This document shows, in pieces, positions 30,721-43,550 of a stretch of DNA of 64,000 nt. Both the position numbers and the translations under genes were made by a program. Within the stretch, counting starts at the first letter, position 1; the number at the start of each line of letters is the position of its first letter. The stretch spans positions 124,001 to 188,000 of the forward strand of contig JALMQS010000009.1 of assembly GCA_024734495.1 (NCBI GenBank), read 5' to 3'. The notes beneath the pieces were generated by a model. It had not been told where the DNA came from and made no database searches. It saw only the letters and a list, made by a program, of their open reading frames with translations. Source of the stretch: Forficula auricularia (taxonomy: Eukaryota; Arthropoda; Insecta; Dermaptera; Forficulidae).

Positions 30721-33334
30721 ACAGCCGAATTCACCGAAACCACACAAGAACTCAATCTTACATCCCTTTAAGAATGCCAATATTAAAGTCCTTCATAGAG
30801 CCCACCACTGAATTAAATGCAATGTATCTGTCATAGATTAATAAAACCAATTATCAATAAATCATTAAAATTCATCCTCACAGCCCTAATAGTTAAACAT
30901 ACCCGTCATTAATAATCAAGAAATTATTGAAATCCAGTCCCCACCGCCCTTAGTTAAAATAAATATAAAATCCCCTAACTGAAATCACCTCACAATAAAA
31001 TTTTACTTGGTTTGTGATACATATTTTATATTTCAAACATTTTAAGCTCAGAATTAATAAAAATAATTCCCATAATAGTATTTATTAGCCACATACTAAA
31101 ATAAAGTGCACCTGAACCTATGTTGGAACAAATCACTGTAACGTTTCTCGCGGAATCACACACGCTAAAAACAATGAAAAGAAAATATTTTGTTGATCCA
31201 CGTGAAATCTAAGAAAATTATTTCACTGATGAACGTCTTAAAATGTAAAATAATAAATCAAACTAAGTTTCATTTATTTCTCCCCACTGTCGTAATTCAT
31301 TTTTATTGCTGTCATTTGTTGCATAGTATATAACGTTCAATAAAATCTCCGTATTTTAACTCTTACAAATTTCATAGCCCTCACCTTATAAAAATATAAA
31401 TTTAATAGTCCCCATTAAAATTTTTAATTATATTATTTCCCATAGTTTAAATGTTAAATCTATTAATTGCATACAATAAAATCATTGACTGCCTGTTCCC
31501 AGTAAAGCAGTAATAGACAACACAATCCATTCTATTAAATTCACTTTAAATCTAATCGAGCCCTCATTTTTATATTTTGTCATCTTGTTTTGAGTTTTTA
31601 TTTCGTAACCTGATTAACTAAAATTTAGATCCCCTATTAAATCACACTTCAATTTCCCACACATAATTATATTTTAGTCCCCCATTAAGTACCCCAGTGA
31701 TATCTATCTTGTTATTTGTTTTGTCAAACCAGTCACTATTAAAAGCTATAATTGTCAATGCTGATGTAATCAAATCAATTGCATAGTATAATACATTTTA
31801 TATTTGCCGTCTTATTGCGCATATTACAAGCTCACTTTAATACTAAAGCCTGCTCTTGCTTGCATTTTCGTTATACCTTCTACGCAGGTCACTCACTTAT
31901 TAATTCCAACCTATAGAATCATAACAATCCCAAATATCAAGACTTGAATAAAAAGATATTCTTAATTCCTTGTTTGTGTGTCATAAACACAAACCCATAA
32001 AACCCAGCACCTCTGCCCTTCCATAAATAAATTTTCACCTTTTACCTGTTACCGAAAACTGGTGTGTCTCGGGAGGCAAGTGATTAAATGAATCAATATT
32101 TCAACTTAACGCTTCAACACTTAAATAAACATGTTAGTCGTGTAAATAAGCCCCACTTGAATTTAAGATTAGTACTTGGTGGAATTGAGTGAGTTCAAGT
32201 AGTGTTTTCGAGCGCCGTGCGTTCGGTGAGTCTGGAGTCCGTCTAACTACAATCATACACGTAACAACAGTCGAGCATTTTTGTCCCAATAAATACCCCA
32301 TAAGGCCGAAAAATGAAAGAAAATAAATAAAGATTCATCAATATCCCGACAATATCTCAATATATTTAATCATTTTTCTTTACATCGTCGGAGGTGCAGC
32401 TTATTCCACTGAACCATAATTTATTTTTAATAATCAATTAAATTCTTATTTTTATTCATCATTAAGTCTAATTGAGTAACTAATTTATCATCAAAATAAG
32501 GAAACTTATAAATCTCGGGAAAGTATAGTAAATGACCAACGATTAACAAATATAGAAGAGCATTGACTTGAGCAAGTTCGACAGTCTGTCATCTGTCATG
32601 AGAGAGAGAGCACATCTGTCGCTATCAATGTGACTCTGAATACACTTACAATTACTTTTATATTCAAGTTCCGCAAGTCATGACTGACATGTCAGTGAGA
32701 GAGAAAAAAATATCTACTGCTATCGAAGTATTCTGAATAAACCTACACAAATACTGTTATATTCAAGTTCCACAGTTTTTGACACGAGTGCAGAGAGAGA
32801 GGAGCACATAAAACCGCTAATTCTCTATATATACAAGTTCCTTCTTCATCGAGCACCAGGTTGCACAAGCAATGTTAATAATTTTATTTGATACACGTTC
32901 TTCTTGATAGGCAGTACTGGCGTACGAAGCGCACACCGCTAATAGGCAATTATACATTGAGTTGTTCAGAGAAGCACACCTTCGATACGGTCTCAACCTA
33001 ATATATATATTACATTCACCAGCCGTTCTTCCCTTATCAGACATTCGCAACAAATAATACGCTCTCCACTGCAACTGAAACTACAGTCACTTTCATTCAC
33101 TTTTCTATTTATAACGATACGAAAAATAAATATCTCAGTCTCTCTATTAATTGGCAGCTGGTCTGTATAACTTTATTTATAGTATTAGTACCATAGTTTA
33201 CTTCAAGATCCTTCACGCATCACCTCAAATTTCATTTCTCCATTTCAGACGCATCAGTCACTGAGGGACACACCCGCCCCATCAACAAATAGCGAAGCAG
33301 ATTAATTTAACAATAACGTAACAAATAAAGCCCA

Positions 33335-33640
33335 CCTCCTGGTACATAAGTTACATTCCACCCCCCTTGCTCCCTGGCTGTCCCCCTGTCTCCCCGTGTA
33401 ACTGTAAGCTGGGATTCCCAGGTACATAAGTTACATTCACCCCCCTGCCCCCTCCAATAACCCCCCACCCCTCGTGGTGGAGGTGCTGGGATTCCCTCGT
33501 ACATAAGATATATCTACCCCCTGTCTCTAATAACCCCCCCACCCCCCTCGTGTGGTGTTCCGTAAGCTGGGATTCCCTAGTACATAAGTTACATTCACCC
33601 CCCTGCCCCCTAAATACCCCCACCCCTCGTATAAATAGTA
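33335..33640. repeat. C-rich minisatellite in R2, about 4 units
   Basis: Same unit as at 29225 (ggattccc.ggtacataagtt, acattcacccccctgccccc, taataaccccccacccctcg). The lower copy number explains part of the length difference between R1 and R2. Confidence 0.75.
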
Positions 33641-33654
33641 CATTTGAAAGGAGG

Positions 33655-33820
33655 CTAACATGGATGGTGCGTTTGATAAGGATGAAAAAACCCAATGGCA
33701 AATTTGATACCAAAGTTGATGTAGGGAACAACAAGCTCGATGATCGATGGTCGATTTAATGATCATCCCAGAAAAAAGAATGAAGATGTAGAAACTGCCC
33801 TCCCAACCATTCAAACCCTC
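33655..33820 (+). pseudogene. gag-like remnant in R2
   Basis: Starts atggatggtgcgtttgat and shares order and words with 30515-30720 in R1 (TKVD-, NNKLDDR-, ETALPTIQT-like text in shifting frames). It is frameshifted throughout. The function is inferred only from coiled-coil character. Confidence 0.3.
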
Positions 33821-35612
33821 CATTAAAATTTCAATTTGCAACAAATAGTCCACAGCCGAATTCACAGAAACCACACAAGAACTCAATTCACATCCCTTTA
33901 AGAATGTTAATATTAGTCCTATCATAGAGCCCACCACCGAATTAAAGTCAGTAACGTATCTACCTGTCATAGAGATTACACGAACCAATTATCAGTCAAC
34001 AAATTATCAAAATTCCATCCTCACAGCCCCCTAATAGAAACACATGCACCCAGACATTAACAGAAATTGGTTGCAAATTAGTCCTCTGTCTTTAGTGAAT
34101 TCGTTAGATACCTCTGTTCTCAGAAATCATCCCCATAGCAAATTTACTTGATTTAAGACACCCCTATAAGGAATATTCCAAATCATTTTGTTACAAAATT
34201 AATAAAAATAATTTTAGCCAATAATACGTTTAGCTAATGGTGCCAGCAGAATCAAGTACACCCCGGCACCTGGCGTTGGAACAAATTGTTCGTAACGCTC
34301 GCGAAATCATACACGCTAAAATCAATAAAAAGAAAATATTTTGTTGATCCCTTTGAAATCTAAGAAAATTGTTCTCCTACTGAATAATTGCCTAAATGTA
34401 AGAATAATAATCAAGCCAAGTTTCCATTTATTTCTCCTCATTATCATATTCATTTTTATTAATTTCATTGTTGTATATATAATTTGTTCAAAAATCTACG
34501 CCTTAATTCTAATAAAAATTTCATAGCCCCCAATCTTCTTATAAAATATAAATTTCATTAGCCCCATTAAATTTTTTACTTCTATTCTCAATATTTTTAA
34601 ATAAATCTCAAAAAATGCAACTATTCTTAATTGCATAATATTAAATCACTAATTTATTCGTTCCCAGTAAAAGCAGTAAATAGTGCCATTAACCGTTCTG
34701 TTAAATCACGTTTATAACCAATCGAGCCCTCATTTTTATATTTTTATTATTAGTTTTTGCTTATTTCTTACCTGATTAACTAAAATTTAGACACCTCATT
34801 AAATTTACATTTCACCTCCCAATATTATATCATTTATATTTTTAAATTTTTATTTTTAAATAATTCCAGTGATATCATCATTTGTCATTTATTTTGTTAG
34901 ATCAGTCATCATTAAAAGCTATAATTGTTAATACCATTGTGATCAAATCAATTACATAGTATAATACATTTATATTTTTGCCATTCATTATAAAATTAAA
35001 AACTTAATTATCATTATCAGAGCTCGTTACTGCTTGCATTTTCATTGTATCTTCTCTACTCAGGTCACTCACTTTATTAACTCAATCCCATAGAATCATA
35101 ACAACCCAAATATCAATATTTATTCAATAAAATAAGATATCTCTAACTCCTTGTGTCATGTCATAAACACAAACCCCATAGTAACCCTAAGAATTCTGCT
35201 CCTTTCCATATTAAATAATTTTCTACCCTTTTACCTCGTTACCGAAAATCAAGCGTGTCTCGAGGTAAGTGTAGGATGCAAATGAATCACTACTGCACGT
35301 TTAACGCCTAAATTACTCTAAATAAACATGTTAGTCGTGTGATTGTTCCCACCCTGACCCGTATTGATTAATATTCCTGTGAATTGAGTGAGGTCTCGGC
35401 GATGCAAGTTTTCGAGTTACTGTGCGTTCTGGTGAGTCTGGAGTCTGGCTCGTCCAACTCCGATACATAAATAAAATAATCGAGCATTTTTTACAGTCCC
35501 CACAAATAATTTCATAAACATAATTTTCAAAAGAAAAAATAAAATTAAATATCTATCAATGTCCCTATAATATCTCATATATTTAATCATTTTTCTCGGC
35601 CATAACGTCGAG

Positions 35613-36770
35613 GTGCAATGGTCCTGTGATCGAACCATAATTTTGTTTTAATTAATCAATTAGATTCTATTTTTATTCATCATTAAGTCTAATCAATCCA
35701 ACCAATTTATCATCAAACAAGGGAAACTTATAAATTTGGAAAGACAGTAAATGACCAATTACTAACAAAATATAGAAGACATTGACTTTGAGCAAGTTCT
35801 GACAGTCTGTCTGTCATGAGAGAGAGTGAGCACATCACGCACAATGTGACTCTGAATACACTTACAATACTTTATCTGTTCCACAGTCAGTCATTGACTG
35901 ACATGTCACAGAGAGAGAGGAGCATATCTACTACTATCAAGTGCTCAGAATATATCTACACAAATACTGTTATATTCAGTTCCAAAAGTCATTGACATGA
36001 CATGAGTGAAAGGAATTGACACACATATTCTATTATTATTACCACAGCTATATTGTCAAAGCTGCAACTCCTCCTGATATATATATATATGTCTTATCTT
36101 TCTTCATCGAGTAACCTCGTCATCTAAGGCCCAGTATTAATGGTACAAGACGTTCATCGCCAATACCAGGACTTCCGGCATATACAGCATATCATTGATA
36201 TATTATAGCAATTATCTACATTTAATCGAGAAGCACACCTTCGAAGTCGGCGCTCTAAACCCATTATATATATATTATTCTCACCGGCCGTTCTTCAGCA
36301 GCGACGAGTCTATCAATAATCCCGCTGGACAAACGAGTTTGCCGTGTACGAAAATTTCTACTTCACCTCAACTAATTGAATGCTAAGGAATAAAACTATA
36401 TCATTGTCTGTTTTCACAGAATCCGCTGGTCTGTATAACATTACGATCATAATCATATATTATAGCATTGTTCTCAGGAAGCCCAGCTCTCCCTACATCC
36501 TTCACTCATCACCTCAAATTTCATTCTCCATTTCAGACGTGCCACTTGATCAGTCACTGAGGGACACACCTACCCCATTAATAAATAGCGAAGCAGATAA
36601 ATCTCTAATAATAACGTACAAAATGCCCAATTTCTAGTACATAAGCGACTCCACCCCCTGCCCCTAATAACCCCCCACCCCCCGTGTGGTGTTCGCGCTT
36701 GGATCTCAAGTGTTGTTAAAGCTCACATTCACACCCTTGCCCCCTAATAACCCCCCACCCCTGTGACTTA
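35613..36770 (+). repeat. Large tandem unit R3, truncated
   Basis: Begins tgcaatggtcctgtgatcga and follows R1/R2 up to the start of the minisatellite (36630-36770, about 2 units), where it stops abruptly at cccacccctgtg and LINE sequence resumes. The array thus starts at unit position 1 and ends at about position 1158. Confidence 0.65.
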
Positions 36771-37640
36771 TTTATAACAGAATGTTGAGATTGCTTAAAT
36801 TTTATTTCAGAAAAACAAATATGGGTTTTGTTCCTGGTCGTTCGACAATCACCAACTTAACTTTGTTCACAAACTCTATCTTCTAGTTTTAATAGAAATA
36901 ATCAACTAGATGTAATATACTTAGATTTCAAGAGAGGCTTTCGATTTAATTAATCACAAAATTCTACTATTAAAACTTAAACATTATAAATTTTCACCAT
37001 ATGATTAAATGGCTTGAAACTATTTATCTAATGAAATTTATACAAATAAAAGGAACCAAATCCCGTAATTTTAGATGTCTCCATCGGAGTCCCACAAGAA
37101 GAAGTCAACCTTGGTCCTTTACTTTGTTTTTATATTGTTTGTTAACGTTCCATCTTGCCGCGTTGTTAATTGAATTTTGTGACATTCTATTATTTTGTAG
37201 ATGACATTACAACAAAGCTTTTGGAAATTTCAAAGAAAGAAGATTGCCTAAAAATGAATCCGAATTGAATAAAATTATGAATTGTGTAATATGAACCTCA
37301 AGTTGTCTCTAACTGATAAATGTCTCACTATTACCTTTCAAGAGGTATTAATCAAATTACTTCTTGATTATTTACCTCTGACTAACATAAACTGCGGTAG
37401 GATTGACACTATTAAAGACTCTGGAGTCATATTTGACTGAAACTCACATTCAGCGATCAAATTGCCTACATTGTAGAAATAATCGAGCTGGGGATTTGTA
37501 TTGAAACACGAAATCATTTAAAATCCTAATACAATTAAATATTTATACTGGATTTAATCAAATCTGCTAATGTATGCATCAACAGTCTGAGGCCAATCGA
37601 AAGAATAACATGGACAGACTGGAGAGAATTCAGCACAAGC
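36771..37640 (+). pseudogene. LINE reverse transcriptase, central and C-terminal part
   Basis: Readable words: LIYNRMLRLLKFYF, GFVPGRSTITNLTLFTNSIF (in frame), QLDVIYLDFK-like text with the motif A aspartate, MIKWLETIYL, VPQ-like text near 37090 and FADD-like text near 37190 (degraded to FCR*MTL), then LEISKKEDCLKMN. This is the palm and thumb of a Jockey-type reverse transcriptase in the correct order. The catalytic YADD/FADD box is no longer intact. Confidence 0.75.
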
Positions 37641-38600
37641 GTTATGACATCTATATACCTTTTGGCAATCCTTTAAATGAGATATGACCAATATGATTAC
37701 ACTTCAACTGCTGAAACTTTCTGTCTTGCTTCAGCGTATCTTCCATGATTGCCTCCGATGTTTTATTTAGGTACAAGATTGTGTCCAACAAGGTGAATTG
37801 TCCTTGATCTTTCAAAACCTGTTTCCAATTCATAACTCAAATTATGTACTTAGAAATAGACTTGTCTTTTTATCCAGAAGTACCATCCACCAGGTACCTG
37901 AGGCTGCTTAATCAACACTAGATTAAGTAGTTGTTATAACAATTTATCTAAACAACTAGAAAAACCCCTTTGGATTTCTCATTGAACATTAATAGAGTCG
38001 CAGTCTTGTTCAAAATGTTGACCCTAGTCTATAAGTAACTATTTTATTATTATATTTCATCACACATTATTATCTTATATTATTTTTTATTTCTCTATTG
38101 TTATTTAACATATACTCTTATCATTATTATATTAATTTAATAATATTACTTATTTATTATTGTTAATTTTATTTTATTCAATAATTATTGTATTATTAAT
38201 GTATAAGGCATTTAAATGCTGAAAATACTAAATAAATAAATATATATTTATTTCACAGTTGAAAATATAAATTTTCTCAATATTATTTTCGATTTCTATT
38301 ACTTTTTTAAATACTTAACAAAAACGACCTAACTTTCTTCCTTTCAATTTTAAATTGTGGCTTATTCAGTGCGCTGGTCGTGTAACTTGAATTTACGAAT
38401 CTTCTTTTCTACAACATTTAATCTTCAATTATTCATAGCCACATCTACTTCGACTCTGCTCAAGAATCGCAAAAATTCTAATTCATTGCAGTAGTTTTCT
38501 CGTACTGTTGCAATCAATGAACAAAAATTTGATAAAAAAGTTTACTACATTTTTCAAACAAAGTTTCAGATTTAGCTTAAAAAATGACAAAATTATAGCC

Positions 38601-38728
38601 AAAAAAACTAAAACACGCTAATGCACGCAAAGAATATAACAAATGTAATAATCAAAAGTGGGGGTAGAAACATAATTTTTACATTATTATGTACTTTTTA
38701 GTGCATTAGCGTGTTTTTTAGTTTTTTA
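38601..38728. mobile_element. Small MITE-like inverted repeat
   Basis: aaaaaaactaaaacacgcta at the left and its complement tagcgtgttttttagttttt at the right, separated by about 75 bp. No clear target duplication could be fixed in the A/T-rich flanks. Confidence 0.5.
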
Positions 38729-39178
38729 AACTATAATTTATAATTAATTTATAATTTATTTTTTTACTTTTTATACTCTTAATTATGTTTATAGAGAAAG
38801 TTTGCAGAATTTAACAGAATGAAATGTTTTTATTTTTATTTTTAGCTTCACCTGTATGTATTTATGTATAATAATAATATTTATCAATGTGACTTTTGTT
38901 CTGTTAAATTCACGCGAACATTTGTCTATAAAAATAATTGTTTATCAACTAAATTTAATTGAAATTATATAGGAATTGATAGGAAAAGAGGTTTTTATTT
39001 AATTAGTTTTTCCTCTTATTAAAAACAAGGACTAAAAAGATGATCAAGGACAGTCGATGGTGGAGAAGTAATCTCCAAAGTCAAAGCTCAAATACAATAT
39101 ATACATTAATTCATGTAAAATAATTGGTTCAATAAATGTAGATTGAAATTATATAAAAATAATAATGAAGACAACATC

Positions 39179-40040
39179 GCGTAAGCTGGCTTATATAGTT
39201 TGTTTGGCACCGACTTCAAAAAGTGATTTCATGTTAATAATTTCGTCGTTTAGTTGTAACTAAATAATAGATAATTATTTTATACCTTTTAGTGCATTTT
39301 ATTTGATTTTTGAGTTATTATTATTTTATTTGTTGTATTTAATTTTTTTGAAGTCGGTTTTATTTTTTTTTATAAAAATTATTTTTATTTTTCTCTTTTT
39401 AGTGATGTTATTAATAGTGACTTAAGATAATATTTTGTATGCATCTCGTAAGAGAAAGCGTCGGGCGAATGAATCAGAAAATGATAAAAAAATTCAATTC
39501 ATAAATATAGAAATTCTCTCGAAACGTTTGCGGGTTTTAAATGAATGTTTTAAGATTGTTTTTTTATAAAAGATTTTATTTATTATAATTTCGATTATTT
39601 GCTCATAAGAATTGGAGATTTACGTTATTTCGTCATTGATCATATCATCAGAACTTGACCAAATTAATATGGGATCACCTCTAAGGTACTCCTTTCCAAT
39701 AAAAAAGAATCATCGAAATCGGTCCACGTGGCAAAAAGTTCTCGCTGAACATACATAAAATAGATAAATAAATAGTGTATCTTGCATCTTGGCTATACTG
39801 ATCCAAACGCAGAAAGAATGATTAAAATCGGTTCATAAACAAAGAAGTTATGCTGCGAACAAACATAACAAAAAAGGTCCAATATTCCAATGAAATTTAC
39901 AGTGGTACCAATCGGAAACTAGACTGAACCCAATGCAAAAAAATCATCAAAATATGTTCACAATTGGCGAAGAAATCAGGTAACATAGATACAAATAAAT
40001 TCAGTCGAATTGAGAACCTTCTCCTTTTTTGAAGTCGGTT
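39179..40040 (+). repeat. Family A repeat, copy A2
   Basis: Begins in the loop of the family A palindrome (gtaagctggcttatatagtt), so the left arm is missing. It runs through tttgaagtcggttttatttt, gcatctcgtaagagaaagcg, aacaaagaagttatg and ends ttctccttttttgaagtcgg tt. A 60-bp segment (cacgtggcaaaaagttctcg...) is present here but not in A3. Confidence 0.65.
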
Positions 40041-40329
40041 AATAAATACATTTCATTCTGTTAAATTCCCCAAACTTTTCTCTATAAAAATAATTACGAC
40101 CGGCCATCATGCAATGGTCAGCAGCATCTTCATTGCAACACGGAGGTCTCGTCAATTCCGCTACAAGTGCCCAATATTTTTTCTAAGTATAGGGTTCGTA
40201 ATTAAAATTAAGTGAGAGATAAATTTAAACTAATTTATCGCGCGAGAATTTCACTGCTCGAAGCCCCTAAAAACTTTGTAAATTGGACCATATCTAAATT
40301 GAGATTTGGTCGATCCCGGCCTTTTCCTT

Positions 40330-40420
40330 CGCTCTGTTATTTTCAATGATGGTGCTGAACATACAGGCCTTTAGGGGATGGCATATCCTTCTCATCAATA
40401 CTGAAGAAAAAATTAAGACT
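40330..40420 (+). mobile_element. LINE family L3, 3'-UTR fragment a
   Basis: atgatggtgctgaacatacaggcctttaggggatgg and ccttctcatcaatactgaag with an A-rich end resemble the complement of 48480-48540. Very short. Confidence 0.4.
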
Positions 40421-40429
40421 TCAAAAAAT

Positions 40430-41630
40430 AAAAATTAATTATATTTTAAAACACTAAAACACATGCTTCAGGCATAAAATAATGTAAATGCTTAATTAAC
40501 TAACACTCCACACATATATCGTTTAATCAAAAATTATATTCCTTTTTAATTTTTTGAAGTACTCATTTGTTTAACCCACGCCTTTAGGATGGGTTATTTT
40601 TAGGTAACTCCTTCTCTCATCATTTAACTAATAAAAAAATAAAGCAAAAAGAAAGAAACGGTTTGTAATTGTCGTTACCATCCCATGAGCCCTGCTTTTG
40701 GGGGAGAGTGGGGTTCTGACCCCCCCCTCCCGTTGCATGCCTCTGATTGTGTGTATTCTTGTAGCGCATGTAGTACAACGAAAATGTATCGGTAAATCAA
40801 GTTTAAGAATTAGAACTCCTATTGTTATCACTTCCTATTGTTATTTAATTTAAGAAATATTTGTTCATTTATAGTGTGTATGGTTTAAACATCATTCTAC
40901 TAATGTCAATTGTAATAATTTCAAGCCTTTATTTCGTTAACTTTACACTGCGTGAGCGTGTGAGTAGCGTTTTTACTGAAATTCACTGCACTATTACTCT
41001 GAATGTGGTTGAGTCTCGATCATAATTTGTGTTAGATATTCCTATTTGTAAAGAACATTTTTGTAAAATTTTCAATTTTTTCATTAATTCCTTTCAGATA
41101 TTGACCTGTGACAAATTGACATTTATAGGGTTTCGGTCATTTTTGAAAAGCTTTTAGAAAAAACGAGTGCATTCTCAGGACTACACTTTATATTGCAGAT
41201 AGTTATATAAGCATCAACACGAAATAACTTATAATTAGTGAATATATTTTTCTTCATAAAATTTATGGATTTAAAAGTAACGGTTTATACATTTCTTCCG
41301 AGTTTTTACAGGAAGAGTTTGACTGATTCTCTTGCACGATAGAAAAATTAAAATAACGTATACTCTGAAGTTCAGTTTCATGCTGAACACAGGTGGTTTT
41401 TTAATTATTCTGCTATCTTTTAAAAATAGCTTTTCGATATCAAACTTTCCCGCAAAACCACGTTTTTCATTAAAATATGCCCAACCACCATTTTAAAAAT
41501 GGCTGCCATAAAAAAACTATGACATATAAATTTTTTCAAGTACGGGTTTTGTTGACTGTCAACCTATTAGGGAACTCTAAGATAAAAAATCAGAAAATAT
41601 AAAATCATTGAGCAACAAATTTTTTTTTTT
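40430..41630. other. Mostly unassigned AT-rich sequence
   Basis: Apart from the LINE fragment at 40565-40640 nothing is recognised. The 67-codon minus frame at 40628-40831 overlaps that fragment and has no motif. Confidence 0.35.
40565..40640 (+). mobile_element. LINE family L3, 3'-UTR fragment b
   Basis: cacgcctttaggatgggtta and aactccttctctcatcattt followed by an A-rich tail. It matches the complement of 48471-48530 (ctccttctctcatcattatc, aggcctttaggggttgcacc). Confidence 0.5.
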
Positions 41631-42275
41631 TTATAAATTTTATTAAACCAATTATTTTTACATTAATTAATGTATACATTGTATTTTAGCTTCGACTCCG
41701 GAGATTACTTCTCCACCATCGAGTGTCCTTTGATCATCTTTAGTCCTTGTTTTTAGTAAGAGGAAAATCTAATTAAAGAAAAAAACCTCTTTTCCGATAA
41801 TTATTCCAATACCATATTGCGGAAATTAATCCATCCAATTAATCTCCCTCTCCACCCAATCCTCATTCTCCAATCAGTAAATTTTTTTTTTATAAATTTT
41901 ATTAAACCAATTATTTTACATTAATTAATGTATACATTGTATTTTTGCTTCGATTCCGAGATTACTTCTCCACCATCGAGTGTCCTTATTCATCTTTAGT
42001 CCTTGTTTTTAATAAGAGGAAAAATCTAATTAGATAAAAACCTCTTTTCCGATAATTATTTCAATTCCATTATTCCCAATCAAATGATTGGTCATTCAAT
42101 CTCCTCTTCCGTCTTCCCAACCTCCATCCGCAAGTAACAACAAATTTTATTTATATTGTGTGATTTGAAATGATTGACCCAGAAATGTTTGCGGAATTTA
42201 ACAGAACAAAAGTCACATTGATACATTTATTGATAAATACAGTAAAGGAGAAGCTAATATAAAGAGTGTAAAAAA

Positions 42276-42839
42276 TGTTTACTTTTTCCAATTTTCGTTT
42301 TTCCATTCATTGTCATTATCGCTTGGCATTTAAATAAAATGGTACACCTCTCTGGGAATTAAGATTTCATTCATTTCTTCTGCGTACTTAAAGTTGAATG
42401 CACTTTGTAAATGATTCCATTAAATGAGGGAGGGAGGAATAACGGCAAGCGCACATTGGTCCCAATTATTCGCCTCCCATTTAGATATGGCTCTTAGGAA
42501 CAATGGTTATTAACCAGTAGTTTGACTCCCAACAGCATATGTTTTGGACTGATGAAGATACACCTGGCGCTGACTATTTGGCTTTTGCTCTAATTCCCAC
42601 TCAATCAACTCAATTGATAGCCCATTAAAACACAAAGGATTAATGAGTGAGAATGTGTATTGTTTTCACAACTTGATCCAAACTATCTTAACCCAACTAG
42701 AATAACTTTTTGAATTACCTAATACTTTTAAGAATTTATGAAATGAAGGAGAATTATAAATAATACAAGTTAACAAAATATGATATGATTTAAATAATTT
42801 ATTTCTTAATGCTCCTAAAAGTGTATTTAAAACGATTGA
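42276..42839. other. No recognised feature
   Basis: Ordinary AT-rich sequence; no gene or repeat noticed. Confidence 0.35.
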
Positions 42840-43070
42840 AATAGTTTTTAGAGATGGACTGGTAAGTGAATTGAATGGATTTTGATGAAGCGTAAGCCCA
42901 AGGAAGTCCAAGAATAAAAAGAGAAAATGATATCTATCTTTTTATTCAAAGTACGTATCGGATATTTCTTACCACCTTCTTCAGTGTTTTGAAAGATCAG
43001 TGAAGGAATTACAACGTGGCACTCCCTTCTGACTCCTCTGGTGCAGTGACAGAAACAATATTATACAATT
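42840..43070 (-). mobile_element. Penelope-like family R1 fragment, degraded hammerhead
   Basis: Shares tggactggtaagtgaattga, ccttcttcagtgttttgaaa and cagtgaaggaattacaacgt with the palindrome at 13400-13880. On the minus strand CUGAAGA lies at 42984-42978, but GAAA has become GAUA and stem II is broken. Only one arm is present. Confidence 0.5.
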
Positions 43071-43550
43071 TTTTTATTATCAGCAGTATTTAGCGTATCA
43101 GCAGTATTTAAAACTTCTGTCACCATCTCGATTGCAGCCGCACATATCCCTTCTAATTGGCTCTTGGTTGCCTATAGCATCAGGACACTTTTTAAAGGTT
43201 CTGTTTTAAAAATTAAAACCAGGCCCTATTAGTCCCGCTACAATGTCTGTTTGTCTGTCAATTTGATTTTTTAATTTTCAGCTATTTTAAAAAATTTTGC
43301 AAAATAATAAATAGAAATGTAGCTGTTAAAGCTTTTATTTTTGTGATTAATTTTATTAAGAGTTAAAATTTTATTTAAATCACACATAATTAATTATAAT
43401 TATTTGTTAAACACGAATAAATAATACGATGTAACTACGACGTTACGATCGGATTATTCTACAGTACATGTTTTTAAAAACCATCAAGAATAAAATATTG
43501 AAAAATCAATAAAAAATAATAATTAATTTATGATGTATGAAATTATTAAT

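Larger units (their letters stand above)
28241..32393 (+). repeat. Large tandem unit R1 (4153 bp)
   Basis: First of three head-to-tail copies. It starts tgcaatggtcctgtgattga accataat and contains, in order, a leader with gagagag-type words, a C-rich minisatellite (29225-29840), a segment absent from R2 (29836-30510), a gag-like remnant (30425-30720), a long AT-rich region, and a region with aataaa signals ending cggaggtgca. Compared with R2 (3219 bp) the extra length is explained by the longer minisatellite and the additional segment. Copies differ by many small indels. A possible reading is LTR-retroelement internal region plus LTR, repeated. Confidence 0.65.
32394..35612 (+). repeat. Large tandem unit R2 (3219 bp)
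   Basis: Collinear with R1: gaaccataatttatttttaa start, cattgacttgagcaagttcg, a minisatellite at 33335-33640 (about 4 units), a gag-like stretch at 33655-33820, aatttagac...aagctataattg blocks, and a closing region gagtctggagtc ... cgtcgaggtgca. It lacks the 29836-30510 segment of R1. Confidence 0.65.
26100..38250 (+). mobile_element. Decayed Jockey-like LINE split by an 8.5-kb insert
   Basis: In order on the plus strand: a possible ORF1 remnant (26100-26600), APE endonuclease (26620-27000), reverse transcriptase N-terminal part (27950-28240), insert (28241-36770), the rest of the reverse transcriptase (36771-37640), C-terminal tail and 3' UTR ending aaatactaaataaataaata (about 38247). The protein text on the left side of the insert stops at SAIPKSLIN and resumes with LIYNRMLRLLKFYF on the right, which is the expected order for one continuous protein. 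All parts are full of stops and shifts; the element is dead. Confidence 0.75.
38750..42275. repeat. Repeat cluster Y: inverted arms plus a tandem duplication
   Basis: 38795-39150 is inverted relative to 41632-42270. Shared words are tcaatgtgacttttgttctg, gttaaattc, taataagaggaaaaatctaa, ggtggagaagtaatctc, and attggtt..ataaa. The right side holds two direct copies about 260 bp apart (41632 and 41892). A further inverted scrap (cattctgttaaattcc) is at 40050. Family A copy A2 and two LINE 3' ends lie in between. Origin of Y unknown. Confidence 0.55.

Noticed and set aside
33351..33988. 127- and 153-codon minus-strand frames
   Set aside because: They overlap each other, cross the minisatellite and are antisense to the gag-like remnant.
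28241..36770. Complete LTR retrotransposon
   Set aside because: No pol domains, no clear TG...CA LTR borders or polypurine tract, and the array ends inside the internal region. Only a possible primer site and gag-like coil were seen.
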